DNA of 64,000 nt from Engraulis encrasicolus (lineage: Eukaryota > Chordata > Actinopteri > Clupeiformes > Engraulidae): NCBI RefSeq assembly GCF_034702125.1, contig NC_085866.1, positions 18,041,315-18,105,314 on the forward strand, read 5' to 3'. A program made the position numbers and the translations under genes. Shown here piece by piece: positions 29,041 to 40,472 of this stretch. Each line of letters starts with the position of its first letter. Position 1 is the stretch's first letter. The notes under the pieces are model-generated. The model was not told the DNA's origin. It was given only the letters and a program-made list of their open reading frames with translations, and ran no database searches.

Positions 29041-29889
29041 GTGACGGCGTGAGTGAGGTCGCGAGTGAAGTATGAAGGAGGGTAGCGCCAGTCACGACAA
29101 GTATGAATCCCCCTTTACAACGAAGATCAACGGGGATAAGCAACTGCAGGAGTTGCAAGGGGCTCGTTTTTTATGTCGCATTTTGCGCAAATCTGTGTAG
29201 CACACATGCGCACTGCGTGAAGCATTCTGCTTAAAAATTGTGTCCACGACACGGCATATGGGAGTGACTCCTGCTCCTAATTTATGTCACATGATGTTAA
29301 CTTAAGTCATTGCGGGAACAGATTTTCTGCTGTGCAGCCGGGCAGTTACTTTACCCTGGCTGCACTGGCATGTGACTTTCTCCATTTTGTCAGTAATCTT
29401 CTCTGATTGGCCCTCATTTACCTGACATGAATTGCGTCCGCAATCCACATGTTTGCAAAGCAGTTCAGTCGCTGCTTCAAGTAGGACGCAAAAAATGTTA
29501 TGTCTTGGGAAGTCACGTTAGATATTTCTGTCCACGTTGGTTGTCGGGCATTCATCCCCACATTTCTAAGACCAAGCAGATATCGCACTGATCAAGCAAA
29601 TACTGTAAATTAGTGGTTGCAAACACGTCTAATGTCCGTCTGCAAGCACATTGACCCTCCTCGAGTGTTTGACTTCATGACACACGTCACATTTTTGAAG
29701 CAGCATGACTGAAATTTGGTAAGTCGGACAAGATTTCTAACCACCATGCAACATTTCCATCCAGAATGCATTGCTGTCTGCATGCGGATATAGACGTTGC
29801 GCAAAATGTAATGCACCTCGTTGCTTCACTCGTTCGTGACGACGCAGTAAGATTTTCTAACCACAATGCATCAAACTGGCAACGTGCGC
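29041..29889. repeat. 849-bp tandem duplication, copy 2
   Basis: Nearly identical to copy 1. It ends at caaactggcaacgtgcg, where a palindromic MITE arm continues (to about 29936). Confidence 0.9.
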
Positions 29890-29988
29890 ATGCCCACTGC
29901 CTAGCAAAAATCTTACTGCGTCGTCACCAACGAGCCTAATGCTCGTTTCTTCTGTGGTGATGCACCCTAGAACTCTTTGCAGAGGCAT

Positions 29989-30363
29989 TTCCCCACACCC
30001 CTAAAAAGTTTGCAATTCACCCAACTTCAACTCCTCCCCACCTGTCCCCCCACACCTTGCATGCAAAGTGCTACGTAGTGGTGCGAGCTCACCGTCTCGT
30101 TCAAATTTGTGTTCGACTTTAAACACGCCGTGACGACGAGTTCTTGCTGACTCGTGGTGTGCAGCTGTCAATCTACAAAATTCAGACCCAAAATTACCTA
30201 ACATAGATTGATGTCTGTCCATACCATGTGAGTGAGAACTCGTCGCTAGACGTTGAGCTCGCAGCGTTTGATCTATGTAGCACACCATGTGTTAGGAGTG
30301 TGGGGACAGGTGAGCAGGAGGAGTTGAAGTGGGGTGCAGTGCAAACTTTTTAGGGGTATGGGA
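29989..30363. mobile_element. Element with about 65-bp inverted repeats
   Basis: ccccacacccctaaaaagtt at the left is mirrored by aactttttaggggtatggg at the right, with caacttcaactcctcc/ggaggagttgaag inside. Half of the same repeat occurs at 26.51-26.61 kb. Confidence 0.65.
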
Positions 30364-30999
30364 CAACAAGTCTACACAGACGTCAGTGAACTTTTGGCAA
30401 ACCAGTACAAGGGTGGGTGCGTCACTGAGGTCTGCGCAAAGAGGTTGGATATATAATAAGAGGAATCGAATCACGCCCGCTCAATGCAAAAGCGTGTGCT
30501 CAAAATTTGGTCTCCTAAGGGGGCGTTGTCCCTCCTTCTTCTTCTCTTTTCGTGGTGTTTGCACAAGACATGCGCTACCGCCATCTACAGCGCTAAGGGG
30601 ACTCCATTTATTCTCTACCTCAAGACTCCGAAGGTCTCCTAGTCGAATGTCTCCTAAAGGGGCGTAAAGTGGATACATCCGACGTAAAGTGGATACAGGA
30701 AAAGAACCCGCCTGCTTTATCTCACTCTCATATACGATTCTCTGGTCTGCGGATGCCGACGATGCATGAAATCATCATCACACCTGGCTGCGCTGGCATG
30801 GGACCTCCTCCATGTCATCAGTAATCTGCCCTGACATGGTTTGAATGTGCAGTCCACATGTTTGCGAGGCAATTCACTTGCTGCTTCAAGTAGGAAGCAG
30901 TGTTTTTTGGTCATGGGAAGTCAAGTTAGACATTTCTGTCCACATTGGTTGCCGAGCATAGGTTCATCCCCACCTTTCTAAGACCAAGCAGTCCAGCCA

Positions 31000-31560
31000 G
31001 AAAAGACTCAGACAGAAAGGAATCAAATTTGGCTGTTTAATGAAGAAGTTAATGATGGAATGGATTGTGGTATATAATTCTTTGGCGGGGCCCCAATCGT
31101 CAGCCCAGGTCAGCATGGACGGATCCAGATGTGCCTGCTGAGGTTTTGATGCAGGGACTGTACTGGACCTTCAACCCCCGGGCGGAGACTGGGCCCAACT
31201 GATGGTGGTGGGGAAGGAGGAGGGGATGTCGGCACCTGAAGCAGAGAGAAGGGTGAGTCAGGCAAGTCATTTTAAACATGAGGCTGGGCTCTGATTGGCC
31301 GTGGCATAATGGATAATAATTGAGTCCTTCCTGGCAGAATTAACACAAGCTACATTTCAGCTAGAAAAGACTCAGACAGAAAGGAATCAAATTTGCTTGT
31401 TTAATGAAGAAGTTATTGATGGAATGGATTGTGGTACTGTACATAATTCTTTGGCTGGGGCCCAATAGTCAGCCCAGGTCAGCATAGACGGATCCAGATG
31501 AGCCTGCTGAGGTTTTGCTGCAGGGACAGAACTGGATCTTCAACCCCCCAAAATAATGTG
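31000..31560. repeat. Two tandem copies of a repeat, period about 362 bp (second copy partial)
   Basis: agaaaagactcagacagaaa starts both units (near 31001 and 31363). Both run through tcagcccaggtcagcat to ttcaaccccc. A diverged third copy is inserted at 39.3-39.67 kb. Confidence 0.8.
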
Positions 31561-31599
31561 GGTTAACGCAGGGTTTTAATTAGGGTTTCAGTTAGACTC

Positions 31600-32060
31600 A
31601 AGCCTGCTGGTGACCTTTTACCGTTCCACCATAGAGAGCCTGCTGACCTACGCAGTGTCAGAGTGGCACTCAAGTTGCACTGAGGCTGACAGGAAGAGAC
31701 TGCAGAGGGTGACCAAAACAGCACAAAAAATCATAGGCTGCCCCCTGCCTCCCATACCCACCATCTACAACTCACGCTGCGTAAGTAGAGCCAGGAGTAT
31801 CATTAAAGATCCCACACATCCTGGCTTTCATCTCTTCACACTGTTGCCCTCTGGCAGGCGCTACAAGGCATTGCCAGCCAGAACCAATAGGATGAAGAAC
31901 AGCTTCTTCCCCAAAGCTGTTACAACAATGAACACACACTTACTGGACAATGCTCATCTATAAAGGACTGTGCACTTCGTAGGGAAGCTAAAATCTCAGT
32001 ATACTTTGTATACTGACAATAAAGGCTTTCTATTCTATTCTATCTATTCTATTCTAATAT
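31600..32060 (+). mobile_element. 3' end of an L2/Rex1-like LINE
   Basis: An open frame of 117 codons (31610-31963): TFYRSTIESLLTYAVSEWHS ... LQRVTKTAQKIIGCPLP ... LFTLLPSGRRYKALPARTNR, the post-RT region of a fish LINE. A tail of (TTCTA)n follows at about 32026-32056. Confidence 0.8.
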
Positions 32061-33959
32061 TCTCCTTAGAAATAAAACGCTCAAAGAAAAACTGAAACTT
32101 ACACCCCAAAAGAAATAACAAAGGCAAGAGAAGAGGAGACAACTGACCCACTGTAGGTGACGACTGGGACCCACCTAAAGGGTAATAAAGTGTACACATA
32201 CAACAACACGTATTCATCAGTGAACCAGCCCGGTGGCCGCGCATAAGCGCCACTGCACAAAATGATTGACAGGACGAACTACATAGAGATAGGTTGGGCG
32301 GAGAGAACCCAAGAGCATGGAGAGCGGCGTGCAGAGAGCCGCACGAGAACACCACCACCAGTAGTTGACGCGGACAGACAAGACAAGTAGGCTTACGGTG
32401 CCCATCCACTAGTCAGTTTTACGCAAGCCGTACCAACGCATTCAATTCATTTTCAATGAAATGCGGCATATCGTCGTTACCGGACTCGCAATGCATGTTG
32501 GGATTCCGGCACGGCGAGCGTGGCTCCGGTGGCACGTCAAAAAGTTGAGCTCTCCTGAAAGTTATGCAAATTAGCAGCGGCTGACGGACTGCGTTACCCA
32601 ATGACTGTTGATTACATGAAGATGTCCCATGATACCTGTGGTCATCACGAAGGTGCATTTCCCTCGGTAAAAGTAGATTTTTGACATCTGTCGAACTTTT
32701 GGATGTACAAAATATAGACTACAAGCATGTATGTTGCATGTGCTTATGATGCCTGGGTTCAAATGATTATGTTCGATTTCGACCATAAGCACAACAACAC
32801 GAGGCCAAGCTGTGTGTGAAAAAAACACATGTGCCGAGTTCGGTAAGAGCATTTTGAACTGTAATTTAGGGGCAGTTGGTTTGCTATATGGATAAAAACG
32901 GCTAGAAATGTAGATTGATATACTTCCTGTATATAACTCCCGGGCCACACGAGCTGTAGTAGCAGTGCGTCGACACTGGGACATCCAGTACGTCGAGCTG
33001 CGATAACGTAACGCTATAATGGATCTCTAGCCTTAACCACAGAAGGACGCCCTTACGGCGAGCGGCACAGAACACAAGACGTATCTTTTAACGGATAGCA
33101 GACAGTGCGCTGATGCCCTCACGGGGGCAATCAATTTGTATCTCTCGGAGAGCGGTGAAAAGGAGTGCAGCATGAGTGAGTAACCATGCGAATAGACCAG
33201 GCGCGATTCGATTCAAGCGACAGAGTGCAGCAGCAAGCGATACGAGCGATTGAAGAGACTAGAGTATGTCCGTACAGGCAGAAGGCAAAGCATTCAAGCA
33301 TTCCCATTGGCTGTGGTCACTGACCTCTATACAGTCATTGGCTGTCGCGGCTTGTTGCCGAACCACGTCATAGAAAGTTGAAAGGATTTCAACTTCAAAC
33401 TGTCGCGCAAATCGCTCTAGTCTCCTGAATCGCTTTTGTCGCGCGACTCAATACAAAGTCAATTACTTCCGTCGCTCGCCTCGCTCTTGTCGCGGTAGGT
33501 GTATTTCTGCGGTAAAGCGGCAGCGAGGCGTGGGCTCCGTCATGTGGAGCAATTACACAAACTGCTGACGGCCGGACTGCACGACTGCGTGTGCCTTCGA
33601 CGGGAGCTGTGATTATCCCACACGGGAGTAGTGAAAGACTAGATGAGCAGACATACGAAAGCAGAAAAAAAAACGGTGCAGTGCATTGACACGCGCCTAG
33701 AAGCCCTGCCTCAGAGATCAGAAAACGCAGGGGCAGCCAAAGAGGTGCGGGCCCAACGGGGGCTGCAGTAAGGGATACAGAAAAGAGACTGACAAACAGA
33801 CGGAGGTGGACGGACAAAGTCAGACAGACACTCTCACGGAGAGTGGTGTGTGATAAGCGCTAAACGGTGCATTGTGCACGTGTGAACGGTTACCGGGACG
33901 AGAGCCAACACCAACATTTACGTGTGAGGGAGATTACCTTATTGATTGTTAGAGAGTGA
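32061..33959. other. No gene recognised
   Basis: Open frames here are short and featureless. The part at 33.2-33.5 kb is rich in cgctcgcct/agcgag-type words like the MITEs at 19.2 and 46.4 kb, but I could not define its ends. Confidence 0.35.
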
Positions 33960-36150
33960 AACTTGCTTGCAGGAACGATCTGGGGTCGGGCCTGATGTAG
34001 GACTCAAAAGCTGACGAGGACCATCTCCTCAGGCGCTTGATAGAGGAGTCGGTCATACACCTCTCGCGGCGGCAGCTCTGATGCGGAAAGAATGGCCCGT
34101 GTAGCTACGTCTTGACAAACCACATTTCTCGGCCACCGAACCCAAGTGAACCCTAAACCAATCACCTGTCATAGGAGAGCAGTATCTAACGATGAATAGG
34201 GGTGACTGAGGAGGAGTGCGAGATTGCAGGGACAGAAAGTAGTGCAGAGCCAGGAAATATTAATCGTGACGCCAGAACCGAGTGTGTCTGTCTTTGAGCG
34301 CTTGAGGAATATGGAAAACGAGTGAGGTGTGAAAAGCAGGTCAGAGTAGCATAAACCTTGAGATGGGTCGAAAGCTAGAGATTAAGACGTAAATTCACCG
34401 GGGTGCAGGAAACCGTAAAAAGCCAAGAGGAAGACGGCTTCGAGGAGATCGTCAGTGTAGGTGTAGGGTGAAAACAAGCTACCAAGTGTAACTATGATCC
34501 TATGCAGGACATCCAGGGTGATGGGTAATCGAGCATCAGGTGCGTTGGGTATGGATTTCGCTATGCCCTTTAAGAGGAGGCGAATGGAGGTGTGTGAAAA
34601 CAGACGGGTGGCCTGGATTGTGGCAGCACACGTAAATCTGAATGCCCGACAGCATCCTGCAAAGGGATGATATTTCAGGACTCGAAGTTAAAGACCAGAA
34701 AGGTGCACACTGTGGAAATCAAAATAGAGAATATAGGCAATTTTAGAGAGAAGCAGAATAGAGAGAACAGGGACCAGGTCGATCTGTAAGCCCTGAGAGT
34801 AGAGGCCGTCAAGCCTTTTGACATGAAGCAACTGATCGAATTAAGCATAGTAGAGGGCAACGCGTTCAATACAGTATCAATTCCTGGAGCGGGGGGCATG
34901 GCATCGGGTCCTGGCGCACGGATGGGCATAGGCCTCCGGAAACCAGGCCATTGTGAAAAGCAGGTATATGATCAGCAGTGACAATGAAGTTCAACAATAC
35001 AGACTTGCCAGGTTGATAGCCGGAGAAGGGACATGATCGAGGGACAGGATCAGCGGCCCTTATTTATTATGGCAACGACGGCTTCGCTATCACAGTGCAT
35101 ACCAGAGAACGCTAGCCACCACAATCGGGTAGATCTTGCGCAAGACAATAGAGGCACTCCCAGAGGCAGGGGTTTGGAACCCTGCTGGCCACGTATCTGC
35201 GAACCACTGCCCTTGGAAGTAACCCCCGAAGCCAACAGACGGGGCTGCGTCATTAAAAAGCGCCAGGGAGTTGGACGATTCGGGTACTTCATTATAGAAA
35301 AAAGAGATGCCATTCCACGAACGCAACAATTTAGACCAAAAACCCTGGTCGGATCTGGCACCTTCGTCAAGGTGTACAACGTCACTCAGGTTGGGGACGG
35401 AGTGGGCGAGCGTCAGCATGCGAGATATGAACGAGCGACCCTGAGGGATAATTCTCATTGCAAGGGGCAGAGAGAAAAGACGCGATGACCGTGCAAATTC
35501 GTTCGAGCTTATCGAATGGAAGGGATGCCTGCATTTTTACGGTATCCAGAATGATGCCCAGGAATTCGACAATAGTCGACAGACCAACGTTTTTTTTCCT
35601 AAGATAGAGGCACACCCAGGTTGCTAAATACACCTTTCAGGGTGTCCAGAACGCCGGTGTGGTATTAGGGAAAGTCGACTATCAGGAAATCGTCCAAGAG
35701 GTGCAGCAAAAAAGGCACCTTATGGACATCAAGCAGCACCCAGCACAGAGCCTCCGAGAGACATTTAAATATGTGGGGGCTAGTCCTGCACCCGAATGTC
35801 CGCCGGACGGCAAAGTAAAAACTAGACTGCCACCTGATCCCAAACAGCGGCCAGTCTGTGGGGTGAATAGGCATGGTTTTGAATGCACATTCAAACATCA
35901 CTGACGGCTTTGACCAGCCACGCGCCGTGACCCGCGGTTTTGATCATGTGGATAGCGTAATCGATTGATGCGTAATAAAGGGAAAAAGGGGCGAGGGGAA
36001 TACACTTGTCAACGCTGGCCACTAGATCTGAATGGGGAGATGACATGTCAAAAATATGGCGCCCTTACCCTGAGTAGCGGCGGGTGGCGACCCCGATGGA
36101 ATTGACCCTGTAGGCAGTAAAGGGAGGAGACTTGAAGGGACCGATTACAT
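33960..36150 (-). mobile_element. Decayed DIRS-like (tyrosine recombinase) retrotransposon
   Basis: Minus-strand order is RT N-terminus (VIGPFKSPPFTAYRVNSIGV near 36.1 kb), RT core (CAFKTMPIHPTDWPLFGIRW ... LLDDFLIVDFP at 35.67-35.90 kb; VEFLGIILDTVKMQASLPFD at 35.38-35.63 kb), RNase H (NGISFFYNEVPESSN ... FNDAAPSVGFGGYFQGQW at 35.05-35.46 kb) and a tyrosine recombinase (TASTLRAYRSTWSLFSLF at 34.7-34.9 kb; FLLAFYGFLHPGEF near 34.4 kb; YTGHSFRIRAA and YIRPDPRSFLQAS near 34.0-34.1 kb). Frameshifts and stops are frequent. The arginine expected in GFLRPGEF is histidine. No 5' region is visible. Confidence 0.85.
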
Positions 36151-36159
36151 AGCCTTTAA

Positions 36160-37558
36160 GGTGCCGGTATGCTTGCTGCGAGCTGTAAATTATGCGCGTC
36201 ACCACGAGCAACCGACAGCACATGCTTGGTTGACCAAGACGCAAAATACTGGCGTATCATCCAGGGGGCAGAGAGCACGCAGCATTGGGATGTGGAAATT
36301 GGGAACACAGATGGCAAGGAAAACAACAAAACAAAAAGAGGGACTCCCTGAGCAAGGAAAGAATACTGCTACTACTCCTGTATGTGCATGCTCCTTTTTC
36401 AAAGTGCAACAAGGAAGTATGATCAGAAATGTTTGAAATTTCAGACGAACTCAATGAGACGCTCTTAAAACTTGCTGCCATTGTCGTTTTCATATCAACA
36501 AAGAAAATGGAATATTGTACAAGAACGACCACTAGCTGGTGTGGCCAGGAGTGGCACTGCAGCTATGTCATCGCAGCCAAGTAAATAATGAATGGGTGCC
36601 AATGGGGCTGTACGCTTCTCATAGAACTATCTGCCCGTGTGATTTTTTCCCTGGAAACAATGAAGTCGCGTTCGATAGATATGAGTGAGTAAAAGCATTT
36701 GCCGACACGTTTGCATCTTGTCAAGTGTTAGATTCGTGAAAATTACCCTTATTTCAACTATAGCAATGACATAACACGTGACAATCGACTTTACGGCACT
36801 ACGCCATTTGTTTTGTAGTTTTAAGTCTGACTTCAGATGTCGATGTGTTTAAAGTTATGTTAGGATTGTTGCGGACACCTGTTATTTATTGTATTTAAGG
36901 TGGTGGAAAAGCGGCATGTGTACATGGGGTAAAGGAAATGACTGTGCTCATTTGGGCACCTTCAATTAACATGTTAGACGGCAGTGGGGGGTTTTGAGGT
37001 GTGTGACCGTAGATGTCTCTGCTAGGATCAGTCAGAGTACGTCTCTCGTCAGCTCTGGTCGTGAATAGTCGCAGAGATTCCTCAGCCAGCAGGTATTAGC
37101 CGAATGCTAGCGTGTTGCAGGACGAAACTAACACGTCTTTGGGAGAACAAAGCCATGTCAGGAACCTTTAACTTCACTTCTAATACAACTTCCATGATAA
37201 GGTACAGAATGTGCACACATCTTTACAAACCAGAGAACAGAACCGTCACAAATCCCTGCTGAGCCATTTAGCCCAATAGGCTCCCATTCATCTTTTACTT
37301 GGCTGCGTTCGCCAACGGGGCTATAATGGGAGCCAATGAGAGATGTCTTTCTCATAGCTTAGAGAATCTCTGATATCAAGCACACGAGTGGAACTGCGCA
37401 GTCTTTCTTATGATCGCCCCCAGCGAGTTTGAAGATATTGCACCTGACGCACGCATTTGGCTGCCGTGTCCAACGCGCGCGAAATTTACTTTAAATACGC
37501 ATGTTAACGCATTCATGAACGAACCGTGCGCGTATCCTGCAGCAAGCATACCGGCACC
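36160..37558. mobile_element. 1.4-kb TTAA-flanked element
   Basis: Inverted ends ggtgccggtatgcttgctgc and gcagcaagcataccggcacc are identical over 20 bp. TTAA flanks both sides (36156-36159 and 37559-37562). No transposase-like frame is visible. It lies directly at the 5' edge of the DIRS-like remnant. Confidence 0.85.
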
Positions 37559-37589
37559 TTAACTCAATTGAAACAGTAAGAGGTCATTT

Positions 37590-37740
37590 GATTTCTCGTC
37601 AACGCATGCATGCTCATTTAGACAGCAATGCACTCTGGATGAAAATGCTGCATGACGGTTAGATTTCCTGTCAAACTTCAAAATTTCGGTCATGTTTTGT
37701 CGATGAGGTGACATGTCACATGGTGTCAAACTATAGCGGG
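37590..37740. repeat. Dispersed repeat fragment
   Basis: gacagcaatgcact and gaaaatgctgcatgacggtt are shared with about 23.41-23.46 kb and, inverted and diverged, with the 849-bp units. Confidence 0.55.
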
Positions 37741-38446
37741 ATGAATGCGACTACAGTCAGATCTTGCAACCCCTGCATTTACTTATCCCCGTCGATGCTC
37801 GTCTGCAGATCGCCTCCGAGATCATGCTCCCATGAACTGGTTGGTCAACAACTCACTCACTAGCCTGATAAACCAGCCTAAATGTATTGGAGGCTGTAGG
37901 CCCTCCGGGTGCGGACTTGGCATTTTCGCAGGCCTCCACTCTCGAGCCGAGTGCTTTCACCATCTCGGTCAGGGTGGAGATGGCTTGAAGGAGCTGGGTC
38001 TGATCGCCGGACGGGGCCACGGAGGCGGCTGCAGTGCGTGGCACAGTCGACGATGGAGCAGTCGACGATGGAGCAGTCTTCTTTGCGCGCCTGGCTGGAG
38101 CAGGTGTTGACTTGCGCTTTCTTTTCCCTGTTGGGGCAGCCGTCTGGGCGGCTGATCAGACCCGGGTGTGTGTTGTACGGTGGCACCACATGGTCTCCTG
38201 GCAGCCCACGTTGTGTCCTTGTGCTTGAGCCACAGCCAGTGACTGCTCCGCTCAGCTGCCGCGGATAGTTCTTTTATGGCCCTCCGTTGGGCCTGCCCTC
38301 TGACACCAACTTCCTTCAGAAGCCCTGTAGTACTTCTGGCCACATAGCCTCTGCAGCCCATCTCGACAGGTCACACCTTCACATTCCAGCCCCGCCCCTC
38401 TGCTTCCGCTGCAAGGTTGGCATACCGCAGCCTCTTCCTCTCATAC

Positions 38447-38771
38447 TCATGAACGGCGTGACGTTTTCCATGTGCGTTACGCCCATTTGTGGGGGAAAAC
38501 AACCCATGCAAGTCAATTGGTGATGTTGGGGTTTAATAAACGAAAGATACGGACCTGTAGACTAGCGTTGGTCACGCGCAGCATGCCGAAAACGTGTTGT
38601 GTTGCCGGCTGTTCAAATAATATAGCCAGACAGCCGTGGCTGAAGCATGGAATGTGTTCATTTAGGCTAGCCGATGTAGCATGTAAGTCAATGAGACATT
38701 TGGTTTGTTTTCACCCATAAAGGGGCGTAACACAAATTAAAGAGCAAAGTACCCGGATGGCCGTTCATGAA
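38447..38771. mobile_element. MITE inserted in the retroelement endonuclease region
   Basis: Ends tcatgaacggc / gccgttcatga, with a second inverted pair inside, gttacgcccatttgtggg (from 38476) and cccataaaggggcgtaac (to 38731). Coding-like sequence resumes on both sides. Confidence 0.6.
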
Positions 38772-39303
38772 TATATGCTTCCCCGATCGCAGCCTCCCAT
38801 AGGATGGTAAGCTCCATGATGAAGACATGCCGGCAGGAATAGGACCATAGGACCAGGTCAGGTCACAAGTTTGTTATTGCGATTTCAGGCGGAGAGCGGA
38901 GCCTCTGACTGAGGTCCACCCGCATTTCCCAGTCCCGGGCCATGGTCAGTGGGCCTGCCTCAAAAGGGGCTCTGTCTTCCTTTTCTCCCCTTCCCGGACG
39001 AAGGACGTCTTCCATGGGACAGCTGATTGGGACTTTGGAGGCATGGCGTTGGTGGTTTTTCCTCAAGTTGGCTGCCAAACACTTAACCACCTGATTGTGG
39101 CGCCAGGTGTACCTTCCTTGAGTCAGGCTGGTCTTACAACCCACCAAGATGTGCTTGAGGCTTGCAGGTACTGCACACAGGGGGCAGACTGGTTCCTCTC
39201 CATACCACAGGTGTAAGTTGGTTGGAGAGGGCAGCACATCATATGTGGCCCTGAGGATGAAACTAAGCCTATTGGCCTCCATGCTCCACAGCTCGCTCCA
39301 TGT

Positions 39304-39668
39304 AAGACTCCAGAGAGAAGAATTAGTTTTAAATGATTTAATGTTAACATAGTTGACAATGGAATTGACAGAGGGTTGACAGTCTTTGGCGTAGGTCCAA
39401 TCATCAGCCCGGGTCTTGCGCCAGCAGATCCAGGAGAGCCTGCTGTAGCTGTGCTGCAGGAACTGGACCTTTAACCCCCGGACAGGTAGACTGGACCAAC
39501 CTGGTGGTGGTGGGTATGGAGGAGGAGATTTTGAGCCAGCCGTACCTGAGCAAGCAAGAAAGGAGAGTTACACACATCACTATAAGGGAAATGGCGACCG
39601 CTGATTGGCTCTGCAAAATGCGCATGTGACTTTCGTCTTGCTGGCAGAACTACCGCAAGCTCCATTTT
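39304..39668. mobile_element. Repeat inserted between WEDVERRK and TWSELWSMEANR
   Basis: The sequence is a diverged copy of the 31.0-31.5 kb tandem repeat (atcatcagcccgggtct, ggacctttaacccccgg). It splits two pieces that are contiguous in the retroelement. Confidence 0.65.
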
Positions 39669-39789
39669 TCCTCCTCTCAACATCCTCCCACCTCATCCAG
39701 CGGCCTTGCTGCGCCTGGGACACTGCTTTGGCACACCTAGCTGCTTCCTCCTGTTGGCGCACCTCTTCCACCACCATGGGCCGTTCACT

Positions 39790-39979
39790 GGGGCACCTAA
39801 GTCACGCCCTCTACTTCCTGGTTCATGGGGCAGAGGAAGTCCAAAAAATATTACTGGGCTTGAAAATGAGTGATTTTTGGATTTGTGTCAAAAAAACACT
39901 CATTCTCAAGCCCAGTAATTATTTTTTGACTCCCCCTGCCCCATGAGCCAGGAAGTAGAGGGCGTGACTTAGGTGCCCC
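39790..39979. mobile_element. Palindromic MITE, copy 2 of the ggggcacctaagtcacg family
   Basis: A nearly complete palindrome (arms of about 80-90 bp) that interrupts the retroelement coding sequence after KKAKPR. No clear target duplication. Confidence 0.85.
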
Positions 39980-40472
39980 CTTGGCTTGGCCTTTTTCCAT
40001 GTGGGTGTTGTTGATTGCACGCCAAGACCACTCCTGCCATGCTGAACATGCCCTACTATATCCTGGTGCCTAAGGGCGGCCTTTGCCACTGCGACTGCTG
40101 TAGATGGTTTCCATTTTCTTCCAGTAGCTAGAGTTGGGGGCACACCTCTGACGAATGGATCACAGGACTCAGTGAGGGTCATTTCCAGCCTTGCTTTGGC
40201 ACATTGATACGCCTCCACAAGGCTTGAGACTGGAAGGGAAAGGGCTCCATTGCCGTACAGGCCTATACCGCTAAGACATTTGGGCAGTCCAAGCCACTTT
40301 CTCACCTGTGCATTCACTAGCCTCTCCAGTCTGTCGGCATGGGATAAAGTGACTTCGTAGGCCTACCTCTCTACTTTGTTACTGAAATGCATTGGATAAT
40401 ATTGGAAAATGAACATCCAGACAGCTGGTAAAGTGGGAACATGAAGATTGGCCACATACGTAAAAGCGAAAG

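Larger units (their letters stand above)
37860..40330 (-). mobile_element. C-terminal region of a non-LTR retroelement, probably with a restriction-like endonuclease
   Basis: Minus-strand pieces in order: WLGLPKCLSGIGLYGNGALS ... RHQDIVGHVQHGRSGLG (40.0-40.3 kb), VVEEVRQQEEAARCAKAVSQ ... RWMRWEDVERR (39.67-39.78 kb), a CCHC-type knuckle VCPLCAVPASLKHILVGC with GRYTWRHNQVVKCLA (39.0-39.3 kb), a piece with ELTI and WEAAIGEAY (about 38.8 kb) and VEMGCRGYVARSTTGLLKEV ... SHWLWLKHKDTTW (38.2-38.4 kb). I read the PD...E.TIPWE-type region as a restriction-like endonuclease typical of R2/NeSL-type elements; that assignment is inference. Three insertions and several frameshifts interrupt it, so it is dead. 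Confidence 0.72.

Noticed and set aside
26855..29936. CRISPR-like or satellite array
   Set aside because: Only two copies per unit with unit lengths of 700-850 bp and no short repeat-spacer pattern. The host is a vertebrate.
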